Part shown: piece after piece, positions 54,985 through 64,000 of the stretch
How positions within the stretch are numbered: position 1 is the stretch's first letter
Layout of the letters: every line of letters starts with the position of its first letter
Assembly (NCBI GenBank): GCA_963678705.1
Contig: OY783205.1
Span: 1,488,001-1,552,000, forward strand
DNA: 64,000 nucleotides
Direction: 5' to 3'
Origin: Panorpa germanica
Taxonomy: Eukaryota > Arthropoda > Insecta > Mecoptera > Panorpidae
Program-made: the position numbers and the translations under genes
Notes under the pieces: generated by a model
Database searches by the model: none
What the model was told of the DNA's origin: nothing
Seen by the model: the letters and a program-made list of their open reading frames with translations, nothing else

Positions 54985-55182
54985 AATTCAGCTAAAAATA
55001 CTATCGAAAGAATTAGGCATTAAGAAACAGGGATTTCGTTGTTGTCTGAAGGACAAAGTTCTTCATTACCATCCAGCCATATCAGGAAAATTATATACTC
55101 CATAGCAGTCCTGCACAATATTGCAATACTGGGAACCGTTGAACTAGATGATGACAGTGACTCTGAAAGTAAATATGATTAA
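54985..55182 (+). pseudogene. PIF/Harbinger transposase (HARBI1-like) C-terminal fragment
   Basis: The plus frame reads SKELGIKKQGFRCCLKDKVL, HYHPAISGKIIYSIAVLHNI and AILGTVELDDDSDSESKYD, then TAA at 55180-55182. FRCxLK.RxLHYxP...AGKII..CxVLHN is the conserved end of the DDE nuclease of PIF/Harbinger elements. The catalytic DDE part should lie upstream but is replaced by the deleted Helitron-like copy, so only the C-terminus remains. It faces the Myb-like gene at 55804-56830 convergently, the two-gene layout of Harbinger elements. Confidence 0.7.
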
Positions 55183-55600
55183 CAAAAAACTTTATGATTT
55201 CTATTTTTATTGAAAGTTTGCTATAGAATTATTTACTATTAACAGTACAATATTTCTTAATTTTATTTGTAATATTAATTTGATTTGATTGGTCAGTTTC
55301 TAGCCAGCAGACAAGATAAAACTTTATAAACCGTAATTTTAAATAGTTATATGCTGATTATTTACGTGAATTAAAATATGTAAGCAGAATTGTTGGGAAA
55401 CAATTGTAAAAATTATATTATGTATTAATAGCATATCATTTATTTTCTTAATAAATATTTAAATATGCTACGATCAGAGAAAGCAATACACATGGATAAT
55501 GGTACCGTTCATTAGCAAAGTCTACTAATATTTAATTGTAATGAGTAAATTTATTATGTTAGATAATCATTTGATATCTAACTTGGAGTATAATATACTC

Positions 55601-55603
<3 letters not shown>

Positions 55604-55638
<35 letters not shown>
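55604..55638. repeat. (AT)n microsatellite
   Basis: About 35 bp of AT repeats between the two Harbinger-type gene relics. Confidence 0.95.
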
Positions 55639-55641
<3 letters not shown>

Positions 55642-55803
55642 AAATAATATGAATTCATATTCTAGATAGAAAAATATTTATAATATATTATACTTAAACT
55701 AAAAATATAAATAAACAACTATGGTTTTTCTTAACACTAAACTAATATTCTCACACTTATTTTATTTCGAAAATAAAATAATACAAATTATAACTTACAT
55801 AAT

Positions 55804-56830
55804 TTATTGGAATGTTGAATATAAGCGGTTAATTTTTGTACTCAAGCAGTTGTAATTTTGTAAGTTCCAATTGAGCGTTGTGACGAGTTGGCATTGGGTA
55901 TTAACTACTAGTTTCCTTATCTCCCTCTTCAAATTGTCTATATTTTTATTTGTCTCTTGGAGTGATTTCGTCAGGTTAATCACAACCTCTGTCAATTTTG
56001 TTGATGACTCCAACGAAACATCAGAATGTTTTGAAAAGGCTCTAGCAGCCTCTGGTACAAAGGACTTTCCTCGATTTAAGAAAAATATATTAATAAAACA
56101 AAAATATTTTTAAATGTACTAAGCTTTATACTTTAACTAACCTGTGTTACATCTTTTTCTTTTTGATTTTGGTTCTATTACTTTTCTCTAGGCAACTGAT
56201 GAGAGTCGTTTTCGCAAATAGCATCATTACCGAATGATGAAACTATAGTTACAGTTCCACAAATATTGTCAGGTGTCAATAGATCCTCCATATCGTTAAG
56301 TGCAGATTCCTAGAAATTAATAATGAATTAATACATAAAATTCTTATTCAATTAAAATTATAAATCTTACATCAAATCCGGCAATAACTTTTAGACCTGG
56401 TGCACCATCCTTCACTGATGTTGGTACAAGGTCCATGAATCTCTGTTCAATGTCACAGAGACGTTTGCGCTCACCACCTTTAGCTGCTTGTATTTTTCTA
56501 AACTTTTTTCTTGTTTCTGTTTTCCAGCCGTGAAATACCTTTACGTATTAAAATTATGTATATATACGGCGAGTCATTTATATTACACATTGAATAACTG
56601 TTAATAAGTTAATAATTAAATAACAAAATGTTTAATGATATTCAATAAATCAACATACTTGCTCCCATTCCGGGACTTCTCGTATGACATCAGATCCACA
56701 TATCTTTCAAGTATGATGACGAATTGGATACAATTACCTTATAATGTCCGAACTCAAAATGTTCTGATAAGAAATCAACATAAATAGCATATAGTTTGTT
56801 TGATGTCTTTATTTTTCTGCTTAGTTCCAT
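55804..56830 (-). pseudogene. Myb/SANT-like accessory gene of PIF/Harbinger type, several exons, broken
   Basis: ATG at 56830 starts MELSRKIKTSNKLYAIYVDF and LSEHFEFGHYK. Later pieces are VIREVPEWEQVC, then FHGWKTETRKKFRKIQAAKG, ERKRLCDIEQRFMDL and APGLKVIAGFD up to a GTAAGA donor near 56370. After a TTTCTAG acceptor near 56311 comes ESALNDMEDLLTPDNICGTV. A frameshift leads into IEPKSKRKRCNTG (basic, NLS-like) and a GTTAGT donor. The last exon (to TAA 55804-55806) encodes FVPEAARAFSKHSD and a helical tail with EVVINLTKSLQETNKNIDNL. W-x-WK..TRKK with a long coiled tail fits the Myb/SANT (zeste-like) DNA-binding partner of Harbinger nucleases. Frameshifts and stops make it inactive. Confidence 0.6.
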
Positions 56831-57558
56831 ATTAATTGTAACACATTATGACAAGTGCACATAGCCAACTTAACAACTGACATGTAATCAACATGTGTTG
56901 TAGGTGTAAACTAGTATTGATGATGTATTCTTCGACGTCAGCAAATTTTAAAAATTTGACCATCACGACTAGTATTAAATAGCAAAAATTTAAATTAATT
57001 TAAATGACAGTTATTTATATATAATTTGTACATGTCAAAATCTGTTAAAATACAGTCAGTATGGCATATATGAAAAGAAAAACGGAAAAATCACTTAAGA
57101 AAAAATTATTGTAAGTGATTTTTTTGAATGGCAAAGCACAATTTATGCTAAAAAACAAATTTTTTGAAATATCATGTTCATAAAGTAACTGCTTGATTAC
57201 AGTTTTATTTAGAGTAGAGTTAGAGTTTAGAGTTCGCTCGAAGTTATTTATTTGGTTTGCATCATCAATAAGTATATTCTAGGCTGGAAGTGTATCAATG
57301 TTTGAATTTTTTCTTGATTTTTTACAAGTATGTCCTCTAGTTCAACGATGTCGCGATGTTTGGCTCGTTAAGCTTGATATGGACATGGATACTAGGATTG
57401 TCAATTATTTCTGACAGTTATTGCACTGTAAAGCTGTAGTTTTATTCATTAAATGTTGATGCGTTAACTTCGTATGTCAAATTATCTGTTGCTTTGATCA
57501 TAAGTTCTTAATTTTTCTGTACTTTCTTTATCTAATTTTCATTTATTGTTATTTATTT
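56831..57558. other. No recognised feature
   Basis: AT-rich; nothing assigned. Confidence 0.5.
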
Positions 57559-57923
57559 GTCGACTGATTGCAAACTAGTAGAGCCATGTTTCGTGACTAT
57601 AGAATTTTTATTAATAGCATAATAGGGGATTTTATTGTGTCGTATTTGTATGTATGTATGTATTTAAATACTTTTGAATAGTATTTCTGCTCATCTCTGC
57701 TCCTCGTGTCACCATCAAAAGCATGCATTTAAGCGTGCCCTGCGACCGAGAAACAGAGTCGCTCAAAACGTGCTCAAAACCAGTTAAGTTTCGTTCGTGC
57801 TGTGTGTTTTCTCTCACTCCTATATAAGTGCGTTCTCTCACTAACAACACAGTTGCATTCTCATTCGGTTCGGGCAGATTCAAGGCTAAGGTTTGCAATC
57901 AGTCGACCCGTGCGGGGACGGCC
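57559..57923. mobile_element. Harbinger-type MITE (family 2), left end truncated, inverted
   Basis: GTCGACTGATTGCAAACTAG begins inside the left TIR; the outer part, about 20 bp, is missing. The right end CGTGCGGGGACGGCC is followed by TTA. The interior matches 51485-51884. The 88-codon minus frame here is not a gene. Confidence 0.85.
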
Positions 57924-60900
57924 TTACACTGATAGAATAAATACAATTTATAAATCTGTAACAACTTGACACTGGATAAAATGGAATGTTATATTAAAAA
58001 TAAATTTTATATGAATTTTAACCTAAAATTCGATTAATTTGTTACATATATTTTTGGACGTTTTCTTGCTCCTTCCGTAGCATTGGCATTATTTTTTTAT
58101 TATATATTATTTACTTAATAAATAACAAAAATCAAAAAGTAAAGAAATTACCCTGGTAGAAAATGTAACGGAACGGCACGTGCGGTCATTATCCTAAACT
58201 CGAGAACCAACGCACATGTACTTGAACGAACAGCATCCGTGTGTTTTGGAACTGACTCATAACAACGCACAACTCTGCCGAATCTTTCATTTTATTTTTT
58301 AAATATGTTCCATTTATTTTAAATTTTTGAGAGCAAATACTGATGTAAGTATATTTTATGTAAGTTATTTATTTCTGTTTTGAGATGGTATAATTTTTCG
58401 AGATATTTATTGACATTTTTCAATTATAATTAATGAGTAATGCATAACAATGCTTCCCATACAGTCTTATTTAAAATTATCATTATTTCCGCTGTTAGGA
58501 ATAAAGCTAGATTCTTGTGTGTTGTACGGACTGCCGACAATATTATTATTATTATTATTACTATTATTATGAATTATTTATAATTTTTAAGAAAATATAA
58601 CTAGATAAATTTGAATCTGTCACATCAACTGTCACTATTATTTAAATTTTTAGGTTAGGTAAAAATTATTTTATTTATAAAAAGGTGTATGGGTAATAGT
58701 CAAGAAATAGCGCAGAAACAAGCAAGTCTGACTATCATTTCAAATTCGATAATGCGCATGCGCACCAACACTAGTTTTAGGACGTGCAAAGTTGCTAATG
58801 TAAATGGGGGTTAAGGTGAATTATTATCTTCTGTCGTTTAAAAATTTTGGAATATCTTAAATAAGAAGTAACAGATACACATGAAAGAAGAAATTACTAC
58901 TGGATCCATATAAATTAATTAAATACTATAGAAATTGTGACTAAATAGAGTGAATCTTAATTTAAAATTAATATATTCTAGTTATCAGTGAAGTTAGTTA
59001 ATATAGCCACACATAATCATAGCTTGCTGTAGTTAATTATATTATTAGTGTTATTAGTAAACAAAAATAATTCCTGAGTTGCTTTGTTTAGTGATAACAT
59101 TTCAAACATTTCAAATAATGCATGCATGAGTTGTTGCGTTCGCAGCTAGTTTTCGACGTTTTTCTTTTCTTAAAATAATTATTGTTGGTTTTGTCTTAGA
59201 TCTTTGTTTTCAGTCATGAGTATAGGAGGATATTGCACTTTTCGTTGTTGTTTATTAATAATGTATACATGAATATTGCTTTATTATGATTTGATATGTG
59301 TTGTAACTTGGTTCCATTAATGTACGAGCCTTGAATTCTGACGCACAATCTACTGTCAAAAAACGTTCGTACAATGTCATTACTTTTTGCACTCATTGAA
59401 ATATGTCAGTTGTTTTTAATCAGCTAGTACACGCCGGTCTACAGTCGCGTTGTAAACGGCAGTTTGCTTGTTTGTTATTAACAGTTAATAATATAATGGT
59501 TAGTTTGTGTATTCGTGTAGTTGTAATAAATATTATGTGTTTAGTTATCATTTAAGACGTGTTAATAATGTGCATATACAGTTTAAAAATATATAAATGA
59601 AATTAATATTTACATAACCCCAAATAATCGCATAATTCAAATATATTGCACATGTTTCTAATACATATTGATTAATTTTTGGGAAACGGCAAGTAAATTT
59701 AATTTTTCTATCGGTTAATAATATCTTTAATTAATTTTTATGTTCAAATATAATAAGATAGAATTATTATTTGTTAAGGTGTTCTTCCATAAAGTTACAT
59801 ATTACGTTAATGTTAATTCATTTTTTAGACCTATATTATTCTTTAGTGTAATATTTAACATAACTATTTGATGATTTTAAAATTTGGCAGTCAGTCTTTG
59901 TGTTATGACTTAATTTTACTAAATTAACACTTCTTGCTAATGTTAAACTTTAATTTAATTTATGTCTAGGTTTATAGTTATTTGCTTTATATGCGTCGCT
60001 TACTAAATTTATATAGGAATGTAATACTTTTTAATATTTATTACACGATAAAAAACTTTTAAAATAGATATAGAATAAATATAGTATACACATATAAAAT
60101 GACGTTCCAAATTACTTATACAATATTTATTTTCGGTATATTTGCCATTGAACAAAGTTATATTGTTCAATCTGTGTTTAAAATCCATAGAGCACATTGG
60201 TGGTATATAAATTTTATAGGTTAAACTTAATCCTCAAGATATTTAAAAGATTGGCAATCTGTTGATAAAGGAAATGTTGGTTTTACATAATTAAAGAACA
60301 AAAGCCAGTACTAAAGAACATAAATGAAATTTAGCTCCTCATTTTATTTTGATGTATATTTTCTGCCGCTTTTAATATAGTAAAAACATATACAAATCCT
60401 GCGTAATATACATTATACCATTTTTTATTAAAAAATAGACAGTATTTATGCTTAAAGTTGACCAATAAAACCAATATGGAATAAATTACCGCTATTAGCA
60501 GTTTAAAGTGACATAAAAATTATAGAGACAAACGATATGTCATTTTTAACCTCTTGTTTCACAAAATAGATGAATTAAAATTAAGTGTTTATATTTATTG
60601 ACGTAGTTGGAAAAGAAAAATCTATGCCGTTCGTGAAGTGTTCTGCTTTTAAAACCAGTACTTTGGGTAATTATTTCCTTTAACGCTTTTTGTTTTGAAT
60701 CTTATAAAAGAACTACTCCATTTGCGAGTTTTTTTGGCGCTTCTTCTTTATAATAAAACATGTACAAATTACTACGTAATATTAACTCAAATGAATGGGG
60801 GGGGGGGGGGGGGGAAGGTGTACGCATTCATTGTCGAACTCTCGTAATTTGAACTATATTTTTTTTCCTTACGCGCTAAAAGTAAAACAAAAATAATATT

Positions 60901-61551
60901 ATTTTTATTATTATTATTATTAATATGGTTTGTATTAAAATTTCCTTTTATTGGACATCTGAATTTTAAGCAGGATTATTACTATTTATAGATGATTTTT
61001 CTCAATAATTATATCGTACATTTCCATATCTGTTGTTACAACAACCATAATCAAAGAAAATGTTATTTCAAAAGTTTTAATGCATTACTCGTATACCTAA
61101 CAATGTTTTTTTCCGTCAAGTCTTCCAAAAATTTATTGCCAACAAATAAAATTATTTCAACAAAGAATGTAGTAATTAGTTAAAATCAAATACAATTTAT
61201 TAAAAACTTAATTACCTCGTTAACGAATGGAACTTAGTGAGCTTTTTTTTCGACGAAACGTCTGTTTTACGGATTTAAGTAAACAAATATGGATATATTG
61301 TTTCCTGTTCAATAAAGTTCCAAAATTGAGGGTTTAAATTAATTATAAAATTTATATTTTTATCAGCCTTTTAATTTTACAAAAATAACATGTCAAATAT
61401 TTATTCAATGATTACGTTAAAGTTCTTATGTAATATTTATGTTTTGAGTTTTGTGTGTGTTTAGAAGTCCGAGCTTTAGTTAATATAAATGTAAACGTAC
61501 TAATATATAATTTTGAAACTTTCTTAAAATTCTTGTATTCATGGCGTATTT
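57924..61551. other. AT-rich stretch without recognised genes
   Basis: Contains an (ATT)n run at about 58540-58570 and TGCGCATGCGCA at 58753-58764. A somewhat CpG-richer patch lies at about 59120-59470 (GTTGCGTTCGCAGC, CGCCGGTCTACAGTCGCG) that could be promoter-like. Short frames at 59214, 60009 and 60992 show no motif. Confidence 0.4.
60797..60814. repeat. 18-base G homopolymer
   Basis: An unbroken run of 18 G in a very AT-rich neighbourhood; G on the plus strand. Confidence 0.9.
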
Positions 61552-62059
61552 GGCCTGTCGCACACTGCATGCGTATTTAAGCGAATTTTGGTCGGATGTA
61601 TACGCACTTACTACGCTTTACCTATCCGAACCCTGTAAATGTAATGAACCTCGCGCACTGCAAGCGGCAAAGCCGTCCGAATACGGGCGTTACGTAGCTC
61701 TCATACAGGAACCGTATATCAGCGATTTTAACCAAGCGTATACATGGAAGCGACCAAACGAATACACTGGAAGGAGACTGCAATGCAATAGTCTCTTTCA
61801 AAACAGTGATGTATCGATAAAATTTAAAGTAAAAGTTTGCGCTCATGATAAATTATACCTAAACATTATACCTTGTACAGTACACAAATTTGACTTGGCG
61901 TACTGTCATATCAGTACGTGGTATGTATGTATTGTGACAACACAACACATGCAAGAACACAGAAGTCAGCTTGCTTTGAGAGTTCTAGCCGCTCAACCAA
62001 GCCGCCGATTTACGTCCGAATTTACTTTCGCTCAAATACGCTTGCGTGTGCGACAGGCC
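61552..62059. mobile_element. TIR element, Harbinger-like MITE (family 3), 508 bp
   Basis: The left TIR GGCCTGTCGCACACTGCATG and the right end ...GTGTGCGACAGGCC are inverted, and TATTTAAGCGAA / TTCGCTCAAATA extends the pairing to over 30 bp with mismatches. The flanks are TTT and TTA, close to a TWA duplication. The first bases GGCC..CGCACAC resemble family 2. An open frame of 192 codons (61541-62119) spans the whole element, starting and ending just outside it, with no recognisable domain. Confidence 0.8.
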
Positions 62060-62156
62060 TTAGAATTTCAGGCTCTCGCGAAGTTTTATGAATATTCTAC
62101 GTATGTATTTCGAATATAACATTATAGCATTCAAACTATTTGGACGCGCTAGTATA

Positions 62157-62400
62157 ATGCCGGTTTCACACCAAATAGACAGTTGCAGTTTTACGCAACG
62201 TTGCAACGTGTTGCACTTTTATTTGCAACAATTCTGTTTTTCGGCAACTGACTATCCGCATTGAACAGACCCATAATACCGGTTTCACACCAGATAGACA
62301 GTTGCATAAAACTGCTACAAAAAGTTGTATCAATGTTTACACCAACTAGACAGTTTTTACAACTTTTTTGTCATGTGTTGCAGTTGTTTGCAACATAATA
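62157..62400. repeat. Repeated MITE ends (CCGGTTTCACACC)
   Basis: TAATGCCGGTTTCACACCAA and ATAGACAGTTGCA occur at 62157 and again at 62274. A weaker third start, GTTTACACCAACTAGACAGT, lies at 62337. This resembles stacked ends of a TIR element with internal TTGCAAC-type short repeats. Confidence 0.6.
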
Positions 62401-62520
62401 CAGTCCCATCTTGAGCCGGTAAAGATCAAAGGAAACACAGTTGTTGTGTTTTAGGCCTTCTTGGTTTGAACATGCAATATTATTTTGTGTATACATTTGC
62501 GAATTAATGTGTAGTTTCTG
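62401..62520. repeat. Dispersed repeat F (copy 2)
   Basis: Matches 25086-25215: TCCCATCTTGAGCCGGTAAA, GATCAAAGGAAACACAG and CTTGGTTTGAACATGC. Confidence 0.7.
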
Positions 62521-62936
62521 GGGGCCGAAAGTAATTAACAAATTTATATTTGCGAGTTTAATTTGCTATTATTTTATATGTCGTGGCTTTGGAAATAAAA
62601 CATTTATTTAATAAAATGTATTTTATTAAATTCATATATTTGATGTTTCACTTAATACACTAATACTATTTATTATTATTTTTAATTATTACAATATTAT
62701 GTTAATATGGTTTTGTTTAGTTTCTTTTGCACTTTATTACAAGATGCGCCTATAGCATATAGCATGCAACCCGCAAATCACACTTCAATTATTATATTAA
62801 ATTATTCATAAATAAAACAGTTTATTATATTTTTTATATTAAATTTAATTATTAATATTGATGGAGAAAAAAATAAAATAATAAATTGGACAAAAATGAA
62901 AAGTTATTACAATAACAAATTAAAAATAAATAAATC
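62521..62936. other. No recognised feature
   Basis: AT-rich; nothing assigned. Confidence 0.5.
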
Positions 62937-63040
62937 TCTACGAAATAGGAATTTTTCAGAAACATTGACGGAGCCGTTTTCGAGCCACGAATCGAATATA
63001 TAAGAATATAAGAAAATAAACATTCACTTGGGACATTATT
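62937..63040 (-). mobile_element. Non-autonomous Helitron (family H2), 5'-end fragment
   Basis: CTCTACGAAATAGGAATTTT, GGAGCCGTTTTCGAGCCAC and TCACTTGGGACATTAT correspond to the 5' 100 bp of the family (as read on plus). The rest is missing. Confidence 0.65.
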
Positions 63041-63360
63041 ACAATAACATTTTTCTATTTGTTGTAGAATCCTCCTGACTGTAACAAAAGCGAAATCATT
63101 TAAGAACAGGTTTCAATTAGAAAAGCTGATTGCTATATAGCATTAGTATATGTATATATTACAGTATATGCATTAAGTGCATGTTATTATGTGATAATTA
63201 AGTTGCGAGTTATAAAGTGAGTGGTACACATTTTCATATGGATAAAACGTCTTGCTATGTTCTGCGCCTTTTCCTTATTACTGCCATCACTCTTCTTTCT
63301 TCCTACTCCTTCAGCAGTTTCTCCGCACTCCTTCCACATTCAGTCTTTCCTTACACTCAT

Positions 63361-63996
63361 AATGGGCTTGTGTCCTTATTTTTTAGTGGTCGATTTTTCA
63401 ATTGTTGATGAAAATTGATGTTAATAAATGTGTATTGGCGTGTCTATTTTATTAAATATCTAAATATTGACGGAGATATAGCAATTAAAAGTTTGAATTG
63501 TAGTTTTAGCGCTAGAAATGGTCGGCCATATTTGTATGACGTGAAATGCATTTTAACATCAGTTATTTGTTGAGTGGGTCAGTGCTGTGGTAATGTTTTG
63601 TAGCTGTTGGTAATAAAATAATCAAGTCAAATCAAAGAATAATAAGTTTTTGTTTTATTTAACCCTGCTAAGGCAGACATAATATTGAAATTTGATTGTT
63701 CCTTGAAATAACTGTAAATAATTGATATTTTGGTATATAAATACATATAGCAGAGATTTATGAGCTGTAAGGTTGGTAACCTTACACAAGGATTGTGATG
63801 TCATATGCACTTGGAATGTGTACAACGTTAAATCCCTTTAATAATTAAAGAGACAAAATGACTTTTTTAATTGTAAATATCTCTTAACATATAAGGAGTT
63901 ATTAAAAAATAATTGAACAGTTGAGGTTCTAGTAACCCACTTTATCAATATATAGTACACTTTTATAGAAATTAAGACATAGGACACAAGCCCATT
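63361..63996. mobile_element. TIR element (AATGGGCTTGTGTCC), complete copy, about 636 bp, inverted relative to 48542
   Basis: Starts AATGGGCTTGTGTCCTTATT and ends ATAGGACACAAGCCCATT four bases before the window edge. The interior (GCGCTAGAAATGGTCGGCC, TTAACATATAAGGAGTTATT) is the reverse complement of 48542-49091. It is longer on its left side by about 60 bp. Confidence 0.85.
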
Positions 63997-64000
63997 TGTT

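Noticed and set aside
57924..61551. Promoter or first exon near 59.1-59.5 kb
   Set aside because: Slight CpG enrichment only; no convincing open frame, TATA/Inr arrangement or splice donor could be tied to it.
61541..62119. 192-codon frame as a gene
   Set aside because: It coincides with a TIR element and includes both inverted ends; no domain is visible. Kept only as a finding.

Overview
This is a strongly AT-rich eukaryotic window, most likely from an arthropod and probably an insect. The clues are short GT-AG introns inside element genes, many terminal-inverted-repeat (TIR) elements, Helitrons, R2-like and Ty3/Gypsy-like retroelements, and microsatellites. I cannot name the species. I found no convincing host single-copy gene, rRNA, functional tRNA, CRISPR array or operon. 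Nearly everything I can assign is mobile DNA or its debris, so the window reads as intergenic or intronic repeat-rich sequence.

Layout. 1-2.15 kb: two minus-strand fragments of R2-like (restriction-like-endonuclease) non-LTR retrotransposons. 2.5-8.4 kb: an unrecognised coding-like relic cut by a MITE, a non-autonomous Helitron, a three-exon Myb/SANT-like gene of PIF/Harbinger type, and a P-element/THAP9-type transposase relic. 8.49-14.16 kb: an almost complete autonomous Helitron on the minus strand, with both termini, Rep and helicase, two small introns and one frameshift. 14.5-39 kb: MITEs, non-autonomous Helitrons, SINE-like pieces and a non-LTR 3' end, separated by AT-rich sequence without recognisable genes. 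39.5-43.15 kb: a complete 3.6 kb Ty3/Gypsy-like element with 610-bp LTRs. Its single 738-codon frame joins Gag-protease directly to the integrase C-terminus. 44.7-51.9 kb: a mosaic of duplicated repeat units, including a fragment of a CXC-type cysteine-rich gene. 53-57 kb: the best-preserved non-autonomous Helitron, then a two-gene PIF/Harbinger relic. 57.5-64 kb: more MITEs, two of them with clear TIRs.

How the parts relate. The Helitron carries its own Rep-helicase, but the dispersed 0.4-0.77 kb Helitron-like elements have different termini and must have used another Helitron. The 400-bp MITEs with TTA/TAA duplications have the target-site signature of PIF/Harbinger. Two relics of Harbinger accessory (Myb-like) genes and one transposase C-terminus lie in the same window. 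The Gypsy-like element lacks reverse transcriptase, RNase H and the integrase core, so it would need a helper. The strongest anomaly is in that element: its LTRs are identical except for four differences packed into 12 bp, directly over a motif that matches the 3' end of tRNA-Leu.

All repeat-family statements come from comparing copies within this window by eye. No alignment or database search was run.
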